This document shows positions 18,890 through 27,083 of a stretch of DNA of 64,000 nt, piece by piece. The first letter of the stretch is position 1. The number at the start of each line of letters is the position of its first letter. The position numbers and the translations under genes are program-made. The stretch is from Pseudoalteromonas shioyasakiensis. Lineage in GTDB: Bacteria; Pseudomonadota; Gammaproteobacteria; Enterobacterales; Alteromonadaceae. Below the pieces are notes generated by a model that was given only the letters and a program-made list of their open reading frames with translations, was not told where the DNA came from and did no database searches. Location: positions 62,001-126,000 of the forward strand of contig NZ_JANIGL010000001.1 in the NCBI RefSeq assembly GCF_024518675.1, read 5' to 3'.

Positions 18890-19216
18890 ATGCAAGAGTT
18901 ACTTGTTGATTTAGAAGATTTAGACGAACTTTACCGCTGTTATATGCCTTATCTTAAAACAGGCGGCTTATTTGTACGCACTAACATGCGCTACGAAATG
19001 GGTCACTCATTAGCGCTAAAAGTTACTCTTCCGGATGCATTAGAAGATGATGTCGTCACTGGTAAAGTAATGTGGATCACCCCACAAGGCGCTCAGAGCT
19101 CTAACCCACCAGGTATAGGCATTAGTTTTTTAGATGATAAAACTAACCTTAATGCGAAGATCGAAAAACTACTAGGGACTATGTTAAACTCTGGTAATCC
19201 AACTTATACCATGTAG
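18890..19216 (+). CDS. pilZ: PilZ domain protein of the type IV pilus kind
   Basis: A 108-residue protein with the conserved YLKTGGLFV and GKVMWITPQGAQ...GIGISF stretches of the PilZ protein needed for type IV pilus biogenesis. The RxxxR and (D/N)xSxxG residues that bind cyclic-di-GMP in canonical PilZ domains are missing, as in Pseudomonas PilZ, which instead binds the PilB/FimX machinery. Its place between holB and tatD is conserved. It complements the minor pilin operon at the right end of the window. Confidence 0.88.
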   Translation: MQELLVDLEDLDELYRCYMPYLKTGGLFVRTNMRYEMGHSLALKVTLPDALEDDVVTGKVMWITPQGAQSSNPPGIGISFLDDKTNLNAKIEKLLGTMLNSGNPTYTM

Positions 19217-19228
19217 TAAGCAGTAATT

Positions 19229-20008
19229 GTGATTGTAGATTCTCATTGCCATTTAGACCGTCTTGATTTTGATAAACTTGATTTAAACCTTGACCAAGTA
19301 CTTGATAGTGCACGGGCAAAGCAAGTAGAACACTTTTTATGTGTGAGTGTTACCTTAGATCAATTTCCAAGTATGCTGGAAAAAATTCAACACTACAGTG
19401 ATGTGTCGGCCTCATGTGGCGTACATCCTCTTGATCAAAAAGATGCCCTTGATAAACAACGCCTGATTGATTTAGCAAGTCACGATAAAGTCGTCGCCAT
19501 TGGTGAAACAGGGCTTGATTATTATTATTCAAAAGACACCCATACCATTCAACAAGAAAGCTTCGTTGGTCATATTGAAGTGGCTAACCAACTACAAAAG
19601 CCGTTAATTATTCATACCAGAGATGCCCGCGCCGACACGATTAATTTAATGCGCGAGTATAACGCTGAAAAATGCGGTGGTGTATTACATTGTTTTACAG
19701 AAGATTGGGATATGGCCAAAAAAGCCATTGATTTAGGCTTTTATATTTCTATCTCGGGCATTGTGACTTTTAAAAATGCAGTAGAGCTAAAAGACGTTGT
19801 TAAACAAATCCCACTTGATAGATTACTTATTGAAACCGACTCACCTTATTTAGCACCAGTACCTTACCGTGGTAAAACCAATCAGCCTGCGTATGTGCAA
19901 GATGTGGCCTACTACATTAGTGAACTTAAAGGTATTAGCTATAAAGAATTGGCTACAGCTACAACAGCTAATTTTTATTCACTCTTTAATTTAGCAAAGC
20001 AGGGTTAA
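19229..20008 (+). CDS. TatD family metal-dependent deoxyribonuclease (YcfH-like)
   Basis: A 259-residue TIM-barrel hydrolase with the metal motif HCH at residues 6-8, GETGLDYY near 91, HTRDA, the HCF motif and ETDSPYLAP near the end. It starts with GTG, 12 bases after the pilZ gene. In E. coli the holB-adjacent member is YcfH, and the family has 3'-5' exonuclease or DNase activity. The exact substrate is unknown. Confidence 0.93.
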   Translation: MIVDSHCHLDRLDFDKLDLNLDQVLDSARAKQVEHFLCVSVTLDQFPSMLEKIQHYSDVSASCGVHPLDQKDALDKQRLIDLASHDKVVAIGETGLDYYYSKDTHTIQQESFVGHIEVANQLQKPLIIHTRDARADTINLMREYNAEKCGGVLHCFTEDWDMAKKAIDLGFYISISGIVTFKNAVELKDVVKQIPLDRLLIETDSPYLAPVPYRGKTNQPAYVQDVAYYISELKGISYKELATATTANFYSLFNLAKQG

Positions 20009-20014
20009 CGTTTT

Positions 20015-21868
20015 ATGAGCCAAGCACCACTTCCTCTACTTTTAATGGGGCCAATGGTGCGCCGTGCTGATAAAAATGAGGTTTGCATTCAGTTTGCAAC
20101 CTCAACGCCGCTAAACTGCACAATAGAGCTTAAGCAATACAATAGTTATTGTGAACATGAGTCTGTTTGTTTAGGTGAGCGGCTTTTTTTACATTACGTT
20201 ATTTTAAAGCCCATCGAGCATGAATTTCCATTAGATACATTGATAAGTTACCGGCTTTTTAATGGAGAAAATGAAATAGCGCTTAATGAATTTTGCTACC
20301 CTAATAAAAACACGCCTGAATTTGCTATCCCGAGCACGTTAACTCACATATTACATGGCTCATGTCGTAACCCTCACCATCCAGCAAAAGACAGCTTGGT
20401 TGCTGCTAATCACTTTGTACAAGCAAAGCGCAGTGATAATGAGATAGGGGCTGATATTTTGCTGCTATCGGGAGATCAAGTTTATGCCGATGATGTAGCG
20501 GGCGCTATGTTAATCGCCATTACTCGGTTAATTGATGTGTTGGGAATATACCAAGAACAACCGCTTGATATAGAGTTACCCGAAGATATACAACAGCAGC
20601 TTTACCAGCGCCATCTTTATTTACCTAAAGTTCCATGGCAACAACGCAATAAAATAGGGGTAGGGTATTGGCTGAAAAAAGACGTACCGCATTTTTCAAG
20701 TTTAAAAGCCGATAATCATTTAGTTTTTTTTCAAGAGTTTATTGCCCTTTATTTACTCAACTTTAGCCCTGTCGTTTGGCAGTTAGTAGATTTTGAAAGC
20801 ATCAACTATCAGGCGAGTTCACCTAAGTGCCAAGATATATTTGATAATGAAAAGGCGGCATTGCTAGCGTTTAAAACCGGATTAAACGACACTCAAGTGT
20901 TATTTGCCAACGTTCCGAGCTACATGATGTTTGACGATCACGATGTAACAGATGATTGGAACCTCACTGCAGGTTGGGAGCAAGTAATTTATCAGCACCC
21001 AGTCAGTCGACGTATTGTCAACAATGGCCTGATAAGTTATTGGTTATTTCAAGGGATTGGAAATGATGCTGGCAATAAAAGCTTCAGCTTATTAGCACCT
21101 TTTAAGCAAAGCTTCGCAGCCGATGAGCAATGGCAGTTCAAAACGTTTGATAAAACCCTATTAGAATTTAACCATTGGCACTATGAACTCAATACCGTAC
21201 CAAAAGTTGTGGTGCTAGATACACGCACCCATCGCTGGCGTAACGAACAAAACTTTAATGAACCTTCAGGTTTGCTAGATTGGGAGCGCCTGACAGAGCT
21301 TGAAGACAGTTTATTAACTCATGAGCAAGTTATTATCGTTTCCCCTGCGCCTGTTTTTGGTGTTAAATCGATAGAAGCCATTCAAGCACTGTTTAATATC
21401 TGTGGCCAACCATTGTTAGTAGATGTTGAGAACTGGATGGCACATGAAGGCTCCGCGAAAAAGCTACTTGATACCTTTCGTCGTGACGACACCCCAAAAG
21501 AGACACTAATTTTGTCTGGTGATGTTCATTACTCATTCTGTTTTTCAGTGCAAAAACGTTTTGGCAAACACCCCAATCGTATTTGGCAACTTACTGCCAG
21601 CGGAATTAAAAACGAATTCCCGCGTAAGCTAATTAATATTCTCGATAAGCTCGATTCAATATTATATGCCCCTAAAAGCCCTCTCAACTTTTTTACTAAA
21701 CGTTGGCAAATGGAGGTCGATAAACATCAAACTAAAGGTGAAGGGCAAAAGTATTTAGTCAGTGACGCAGCAATAAGCTTAATAGAGCTTGAAAACGGCA
21801 AACTCGCCCGTTATCAGCTAATACATACTGATAACAGAACGACAGAGTTTGATTTAGAGCAGAACTAA
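20015..21868 (+). CDS. PhoD-like metallophosphatase
   Basis: A 617-residue protein without a signal peptide. It carries metallophosphatase motifs HGSCRNP, LLLSGDQVYADDV, MMFDDHDVTDDWN and LSGDVHYSF in order, which define the PhoD/alkaline phosphatase D family. An N-terminal beta-rich part of about 110 residues precedes the catalytic domain. The lack of an export signal suggests a cytoplasmic phosphodiesterase or phosphatase rather than secreted PhoD. It follows tatD by six bases and ends seven bases from the convergent membrane protein gene, with no terminator between them. Confidence 0.88.
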   Translation: MSQAPLPLLLMGPMVRRADKNEVCIQFATSTPLNCTIELKQYNSYCEHESVCLGERLFLHYVILKPIEHEFPLDTLISYRLFNGENEIALNEFCYPNKNTPEFAIPSTLTHILHGSCRNPHHPAKDSLVAANHFVQAKRSDNEIGADILLLSGDQVYADDVAGAMLIAITRLIDVLGIYQEQPLDIELPEDIQQQLYQRHLYLPKVPWQQRNKIGVGYWLKKDVPHFSSLKADNHLVFFQEFIALYLLNFSPVVWQLVDFESINYQASSPKCQDIFDNEKAALLAFKTGLNDTQVLFANVPSYMMFDDHDVTDDWNLTAGWEQVIYQHPVSRRIVNNGLISYWLFQGIGNDAGNKSFSLLAPFKQSFAADEQWQFKTFDKTLLEFNHWHYELNTVPKVVVLDTRTHRWRNEQNFNEPSGLLDWERLTELEDSLLTHEQVIIVSPAPVFGVKSIEAIQALFNICGQPLLVDVENWMAHEGSAKKLLDTFRRDDTPKETLILSGDVHYSFCFSVQKRFGKHPNRIWQLTASGIKNEFPRKLINILDKLDSILYAPKSPLNFFTKRWQMEVDKHQTKGEGQKYLVSDAAISLIELENGKLARYQLIHTDNRTTEFDLEQN

Positions 21869-21875
21869 CTTCTCT

Positions 21876-23225
21876 TTATTTGTAAGAGTGAACGGGTGGT
21901 GGAAGTTTGTTTGTTAAAATAGTCAAGCATAGAATAATTATAAATAGCATAGAATTCGCACCCGCCTGAAGTGAGTAATCAACGGTTGAGTGTAGTAGCA
22001 TTGCTGTTATTGCAATAGCACAGCCAAAAGCAGTTCCTTGATATAATGATGTTTTACGAGTTTTCATAGTATTAAGGCACAGCCAAAAACAATACAATAC
22101 TAATATCCCAAGTATTAGGGTAGCAGGTAAACCGAGTTCGACTGCAAACTGGATATAGTCATTATGTGCATTATCATAGTAACCTGAGTATGGCTCGGAC
22201 TGGTAAGCAGGGAAAGCGGTATAAAAAGTACCGCCGCCAGAGCCGATGAAAGGCTTATCTAAGATTAGTGGTATTGCATCTCTTACAACTTCATCTCTAG
22301 ATTCAGAGTGAAGGCTTGTCTCGGTTATGCGCTCTTTAATTCTTTCAACATCGAATAATGCACCTATAATTATTACATCAACTATAAAAAAACTGAGGAT
22401 TATATATTTAAAAGAGGGTGGTTTGTTTTTATAGATAAACACTGCAATTAAGCTTATTAGGGTTAATGAAATAAAAAATGCTGAGTTCCCCATTCTGCTG
22501 CGCGTTAGAATCAAAGCAACAATTATAATGATCAATGCTATTCGTATCGCTATTTTTGGACTCAGCAATACAGCGGTAAAATCCCTTAAAAGCTGAACCT
22601 TTGAATTTGAAGGTTTAGGCTTATTGTTGAGTTGGCTAATAAACAAGCCGATCCCAAGTGATAAGCTTAACATAAGGTAATTTGCTAGGAAGTTGGCGTA
22701 AGAAAAACTTCCTAAAGCTCGCCCTGTTTCTTGATAACCAAAAACTGGGCTCATAGCTGATGGGGTCAGGTTTAAAAAGCTGGCATATAATGATTGACAT
22801 AATGCCGTTAAAGTAATGGTATAAAGTAGTATTTTAACTTTTTGTTTTGAATCACAGTATACAAACAGTAACCAGCATAGTATGAGCATATAAGTTGTTT
22901 TTATCAACATCTGATTTGTTTGTTGGGTATCTATACTTACTGTCAGCGTTTGTATTGAGCATAATGTGATAACACATAAAAGTGAGCTAAAAATAGGCCA
23001 AGAAAAAACTGGGGGTAAAAGCCTCCTAGAAAAAAACAAACTATTTGCTAGGTGTAAGGTGAAAACAGAAGTTAGTAAAAAGCCTAACGTCATTATAGCC
23101 CAAGGCCTAAAACTTCCTAAAGGAATAGGTAATAGAAAAATAAGAACGCAAAGCATATAAAAAATAAGTTTATTCAATGTATTCTCATGATAAATATAAT
23201 GAGTGCAGCATTGATCGTTGCACAT
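21876..23225 (-). CDS. Wzy/WaaL-superfamily membrane protein (O-antigen ligase/polymerase-like)
   Basis: A 449-residue protein with ten or more membrane segments. It has the Wzy_C hallmarks: LTRSRMG before a helix, then a long periplasmic loop with GSGGGTFYTAFPAYQ and YYDNAHNDYIQFAVELG. This superfamily includes polysaccharide polymerases, O-antigen ligases and pilin/protein oligosaccharyltransferases, which cannot be told apart here. The start is uncertain: ATG 23225 gives an odd Cys-rich tip without a ribosome binding site, and a TTG at 23177 is a plausible alternative. It is last in the lapG-lapD operon, 15 bases after the small secreted protein gene. Confidence 0.85.
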   Translation of the reverse strand: MCNDQCCTHYIYHENTLNKLIFYMLCVLIFLLPIPLGSFRPWAIMTLGFLLTSVFTLHLANSLFFSRRLLPPVFSWPIFSSLLCVITLCSIQTLTVSIDTQQTNQMLIKTTYMLILCWLLFVYCDSKQKVKILLYTITLTALCQSLYASFLNLTPSAMSPVFGYQETGRALGSFSYANFLANYLMLSLSLGIGLFISQLNNKPKPSNSKVQLLRDFTAVLLSPKIAIRIALIIIIVALILTRSRMGNSAFFISLTLISLIAVFIYKNKPPSFKYIILSFFIVDVIIIGALFDVERIKERITETSLHSESRDEVVRDAIPLILDKPFIGSGGGTFYTAFPAYQSEPYSGYYDNAHNDYIQFAVELGLPATLILGILVLYCFWLCLNTMKTRKTSLYQGTAFGCAIAITAMLLHSTVDYSLQAGANSMLFIIILCLTILTNKLPPPVHSYK

Positions 23226-23240
23226 TCTAAATTTAGATTA

Positions 23241-23738
23241 TTAAATTCCTGATTCCGAAATTCCAGAGTCTCCACCTGAGCCACCTGAGCCATTTGGTGT
23301 TGTACGATTAGGGAGAGAAAAGTCAGGGATTAAAAGAGTAGGAGTACCACCTGCAGCAGTTGCTTCTGACGCAACTGTTGCATCTACGCCATATGTTATA
23401 GCCGAAAGAGTTATAGTGTCAAAGTCCGTACCATATAAATTCAGGGCGTGTAAAAAGTCACTAATTAATGGGTTATCTTTACCAATGGCATTAATAACAG
23501 TTGAAACCATAAAGTCAACATCACCAGAATTACATTCACGACTGTAACAAATTGAGCTAATTTCTTTAACTAAGCTTTGAGTGAAATCATCTGGTTTATT
23601 TGGCTGCGCATCTTGAAGAGTGCTAATTAATTTATCGGCATGTGGTTTGGTTGCAGTTTGTAAATCTTTAGCTATGACTTGCGAAGGTACAAACCATAAA
23701 GCTCCAATCATTATACCTGTTAAGGTTATAACTTTCAT
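23241..23738 (-). CDS. Small secreted protein of unknown function with a TAAG motif, in the lapGD operon
   Basis: I do not recognise this 165-residue family. A signal peptide (about residues 1-23, ending VIA) points to the periplasm or beyond. The mature part has two cysteines close together (CYSREC) that could form a disulfide. After a helical middle it has TAAG at residues 127-130 in an exposed-looking stretch, then a proline- and glycine/serine-rich tail. TAAG is the site cut by LapG in Pseudomonas fluorescens LapA, and lapG lies two genes upstream. A structural or regulatory substrate of LapG is a reasonable inference; a chance motif is the alternative. Confidence 0.7.
   Translation of the reverse strand: MKVITLTGIMIGALWFVPSQVIAKDLQTATKPHADKLISTLQDAQPNKPDDFTQSLVKEISSICYSRECNSGDVDFMVSTVINAIGKDNPLISDFLHALNLYGTDFDTITLSAITYGVDATVASEATAAGGTPTLLIPDFSLPNRTTPNGSGGSGGDSGISESGI
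23349..23360 (-). other. Possible LapG cleavage site (TAAG) in the small secreted protein
   Basis: The four codons read Thr-Ala-Ala-Gly. LapG cuts between the two alanines of this motif in LapA-type adhesins. Only the motif and the operon context support it. Confidence 0.35.
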
Positions 23739-23766
23739 TTTAGTCCCTTTATTATGTAAATGTTAC

Positions 23767-25767
23767 TTAATTACTGAATATAAACTCACCATTAGATAAA
23801 GTAAACTGTTTATTGTTTATATCATTTTTAAGAGAATTAATTGAGGTTGGGGTGCTAATATATATACCCTGCAACCCATCGCAGGCTAAATTTTTAAGCG
23901 TTAACATTGTTTCCTTGTCTTCAATTAGTGATGCTAATGTCTTGATACCAAAGCCATGACATATTGTGTTGACAGTTTGAATAAAAAACTGAGCTTGGGT
24001 ATTATGTGTAATACCTTTAATGTAGCTGCCATCAAGCTTTATGTATTTTATATTAAGGCCTTGAATGTACCTTAAAGATGATAGGCTTATTCCAAAATGT
24101 TCAACACAGACGTTTATCCCAATTTCATTAATAATATCTATATGCAAAGTCGCTGTGTGTATGTTTCGAAGTAAGCTAGATTCATGAAATTCAAATATGA
24201 GGTTATTCTTGAGTGCGGCCTTAGTTTGAGAGAATAATCGAAGCCATTTAATGAAATCCCTTGAGTAAAGGGATGATTGACTTAAGTTTATAGCAAACCT
24301 CGCTTGTGGGTATTGCTCTTTAATTACAACAAAGTCGCGAATAAGTTTTTTATCTAATTCAATTGTTAAATTGAGAGTTTCGGCCATCGTAAATAAATGA
24401 CAGTTGTTAATTGTTCTGTCATTGTGAACAAAAAGAGCGAGTACTTCAAAATATTCGATTTTTCGCCCATCATGAGCGGCTTTTATTGGCTGGATCTTGA
24501 AATTAACTTCACCAGAAGAAATAATATTATTTATTATCTTGCGCCACTGAATAACGCTAAAATGCTCGTTAACCTGCCCCTGCTTATTTACTTCATTAAA
24601 AATGCAACGCGTATCTAATAAAGATAGTACCTCATTCAATGAATGTGTAGCTGATACCGACAGTACAGCAAAATTGGCATAGCCTTCTGTGTGTATATCT
24701 AAGCTTGATTCTTTAAAGTAGTTATTTAGTTCAGTGTATATTTCTTGCAAGAAGTATTGATCATACGGTGCTAATATCATGAATGTGCCACCGTTTAACC
24801 TATAGATTTTTGTATTACTTAATTGGGAAAATCCATCTTTAATCTTTTCTGCAGTATCAAGCACATATTTATCACCGTCATGATAACTAATTGACATATT
24901 GATATTAGAAAGTGATGGAAGAGTGATCATTAAAGCGCTAAGCGGCTTATCTTCAGCAATTGAGCTAACTACTGAATTAAAAAAACTTTCAAGATACTTA
25001 CGATTTCCTAAACCTGTTAATGGATCAACATAGAGCTTCTCCGTTAAGTCTTCAGCTTGCCTTGTTAATGAATCAAAAGTTGCCTGTAGATTTGTAACCA
25101 TGAGATTAATAGCTTGAGTAACCGTTCGTAATTCCCTAGCAAGAGGCATTTTTCTAGTAACAGTAAAGCGCTTGAGAGTAACTAAATTGGCTTGTTTTTC
25201 TAGTAGCTTTAGAGGCCTAAATATTGCTTTTAAAATAAAGTAAGCAACTATCAATGACATAAAAGCAAGCCAAACTGTATTATATAATGACTGAACTGTA
25301 CTTTGCCAAAGGGTTCTATATGAAGAAGCTGTATGGGTTGTTACTTCAAGGGTACCTGCAATCATCCAACCATTACTTACTTCTGAACCTTTAGAGGGGG
25401 CCTGTAAGGTAAATTGATTGATAAACCACTGTGGTACCGTTTCTACCTGCTTGGAGTTTTCTAGGGAAAAGATAACATTGCCATTGCTATCTGTTAAACG
25501 GATATGCTGATAAAAACCTGAATCGAAAATTGCACGGCTCATTGTTTTGGCAATAGTATAATCATCTAAGTTCATAAAAGGTGATATTGATAGACCCAAA
25601 CTATTGGCAGTATCTTGGGCATGACTACTCATTTGTGATTGTAAGTAGTTACGCGTGGAATCTATATTATTGAAAAAGCTTATTAAAAATGACGAGAGTG
25701 AAGTTATAATAATTAAACCATAAATTTGGGTTTTTAAGCTTATGCCATCTTTTATCTTTAAAGACAT
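23767..25767 (-). CDS. lapD: LapD-like cyclic-di-GMP receptor with degenerate GGDEF and EAL domains
   Basis: A 666-residue inner-membrane protein. A membrane helix (about 15-33) and another (about 166-186) flank a periplasmic LapD/MoxY-type domain, followed by HAMP, GGDEF (DPLTGLGNR) and EAL domains. The GGDEF motif is replaced by NGGTF, the EAL motif reads EVL, and the catalytic DDFG is EHFG, so neither synthesis nor hydrolysis is expected. In the Lap system LapD binds c-di-GMP in its dead EAL domain and then holds the LapG protease through its periplasmic domain. The gene follows lapG by 19 bases. Confidence 0.92.
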   Translation of the reverse strand: MSLKIKDGISLKTQIYGLIIITSLSSFLISFFNNIDSTRNYLQSQMSSHAQDTANSLGLSISPFMNLDDYTIAKTMSRAIFDSGFYQHIRLTDSNGNVIFSLENSKQVETVPQWFINQFTLQAPSKGSEVSNGWMIAGTLEVTTHTASSYRTLWQSTVQSLYNTVWLAFMSLIVAYFILKAIFRPLKLLEKQANLVTLKRFTVTRKMPLARELRTVTQAINLMVTNLQATFDSLTRQAEDLTEKLYVDPLTGLGNRKYLESFFNSVVSSIAEDKPLSALMITLPSLSNINMSISYHDGDKYVLDTAEKIKDGFSQLSNTKIYRLNGGTFMILAPYDQYFLQEIYTELNNYFKESSLDIHTEGYANFAVLSVSATHSLNEVLSLLDTRCIFNEVNKQGQVNEHFSVIQWRKIINNIISSGEVNFKIQPIKAAHDGRKIEYFEVLALFVHNDRTINNCHLFTMAETLNLTIELDKKLIRDFVVIKEQYPQARFAINLSQSSLYSRDFIKWLRLFSQTKAALKNNLIFEFHESSLLRNIHTATLHIDIINEIGINVCVEHFGISLSSLRYIQGLNIKYIKLDGSYIKGITHNTQAQFFIQTVNTICHGFGIKTLASLIEDKETMLTLKNLACDGLQGIYISTPTSINSLKNDINNKQFTLSNGEFIFSN

Positions 25768-25786
25768 ATCAATAATCCTTTAATAT

Positions 25787-26470
25787 TTAGGGGGTTGGAC
25801 GAACTTGCCCTTTTTCAATTCTTTCAATCATTGCGGCCCAAGAGGAAACACCAGGGCTTGTCCTTAACTGATTTCCTAGGCCCTTCGCTTTTGCTAGCCA
25901 AAGCCCACTACCATTAAAACTATATATAGGTGTTAGATCGTTCCTCTGATCAGCAGTGGTGACCTTGCTAGTGAAATTGTCCAGTACAAAAGGTATTTGG
26001 TTAGGTTGTTCAAAATAAATTAGGACCATATGCGGTTGATTAACATTTATTTTCCTTACGTACATGAACCTAATTTTATCTTCAGATATACCTAATGATA
26101 AAAGGGTAAAGTATTTAGCAATCACATAATCTTCACAGTCTCCAGCACCCATGCCTAAGGTTTCCAATGGTGTTGCCCAGTAATCATTTTTGCCCCAATG
26201 CTTAATGTCGTCTTTATACTGTATATGCTTATTCATAAAGTTATTGACTAAATGTATTTTTCTCCAGTCAGACTCTGAACTATTGCTTTTTAAAAAATCT
26301 AACCAACGTTTGATGCGTGTTGCCCCCTGACTATCATAATGTTTCGTAGCGTCACTTAGCACTTTAGTGTCATGTAAGTGTAGGATTGAATTTTCGGTTT
26401 TTGCTGTGGTGGCTATTAATAAAAATAATAAAAATTTATAACGCAAAGACTGTCCCGTAAAGCATACCAT
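25787..26470 (-). CDS. lapG: LapG-like periplasmic cysteine protease (DUF920 transglutaminase-like)
   Basis: A protein of up to 227 residues with an N-terminal signal sequence and the BTLCP fold. The triad is Cys112 (GAGDCEDY), His147 (QPHMVL) and Asp164 (VLDNF), spaced much as in Pseudomonas LapG. A WxxPxE segment precedes the cysteine. LapG clips LapA-type adhesins from the surface when c-di-GMP falls. ATG 26470 has no ribosome binding site, and a TTG at 26446 preceded by GGGACAG gives a cleaner signal peptide. It is first in the operon lapG-lapD-small protein-Wzy-like. No LapA adhesin or type I exporter is seen in the window. Confidence 0.92.
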   Translation of the reverse strand: MVCFTGQSLRYKFLLFLLIATTAKTENSILHLHDTKVLSDATKHYDSQGATRIKRWLDFLKSNSSESDWRKIHLVNNFMNKHIQYKDDIKHWGKNDYWATPLETLGMGAGDCEDYVIAKYFTLLSLGISEDKIRFMYVRKINVNQPHMVLIYFEQPNQIPFVLDNFTSKVTTADQRNDLTPIYSFNGSGLWLAKAKGLGNQLRTSPGVSSWAAMIERIEKGQVRPTP

Positions 26471-26588
26471 TAAGGAGGCTTAACCAGTGTAATACGTTTT
26501 ACTTTAGAATGGTAGCTTGTTTAATATTACTAAAATAAAATTTTTTAAAAGTTTTTATTTTGTTTGTTTTAAAATCTATCAGTGTATG

Positions 26589-26618
26589 TTGAAACGGTAC
26601 ATTATGTATGTATAATGT
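26589..26618 (+). promoter_or_regulatory. Promoter with overlapping operator-like dyad, probably for the ugd operon
   Basis: TTGAAA (26589-26594), 16 bases and TATAAT (26611-26616) form a near-consensus promoter. The dyad ACATTAT-N6-ATAATGT at 26599-26618 covers the spacer and the -10, the position expected for a repressor site. Use of this promoter would give ugd a leader of about 460 bases. Confidence 0.5.
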
Positions 26619-26800
26619 TCGAAAATAATAAGTTATGTACAGCATGGATGTATGTTTTACTCATATGGATTTGAATGTTTCACTTTTCTGACTATGTCTA
26701 AATCAGTGTTTTTCAACTTTCAATTTCTCATCCAATCTAGTCATAACTAGCTTTTATTAAGAGTTTTTACAAAAGTTACTAGTTTGATTTTTGCATTTAT

Positions 26801-26810
26801 GTGATATCAC
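26801..26810. promoter_or_regulatory. Palindrome GTGATATCAC upstream of a second candidate -10
   Basis: A perfect 10-base palindrome lies 30 bases before TATAAT at 26841-26846, which lacks a good -35. The arrangement suits an activator-dependent promoter, but the evidence is only positional. Confidence 0.25.
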
Positions 26811-27083
26811 TAATTTATCTGTTTTAAGGTTTTTAGTTCTTATAATCACTAGGTATGTTAACTGAAAAAATAATTTTGTATGTTTTTAAACTATATGAAA
26901 TTAAAATTATTTCGGAAAACTAAATTATACCACAGGTGTATTTAAAATTTTAATTAATAACTGTTTAGAGAATACATGACTAAATGGCGTGGTGAATTTA
27001 AATATTAAGGTACGCTAAACGTGGTTTTATTTACATTTTAGCAAGGGTTTATAGTAGGCAAACCCTAAAATTAAAGGATTAAA

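Larger units (their letters stand above)
26471..27083. other. Divergent regulatory region between the lapG and ugd operons
   Basis: This very AT-rich 613-base region has no gene. It contains a good plus-strand promoter overlapped by a dyad (26589-26618), a perfect palindrome at 26801-26810 ahead of a second TATAAT (26841-26846), and a small AGGGTTT/AAACCCT stem-loop at 27044-27066 just before the ugd ribosome binding site. No JUMPstart/ops element is seen. Confidence 0.55.

Noticed and set aside
18890..19216. PilZ domain as a third c-di-GMP receptor in the window
   Set aside because: The RxxxR and (D/N)xSxxG ligand residues are absent; it matches the non-binding type IV pilus PilZ.
26471..27083. 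JUMPstart/ops element for RfaH before the polysaccharide operon
   Set aside because: No GGCGGTAGC-like core was found on the plus strand; the nearest GGTAGC at about 26512 lacks the rest of the motif.
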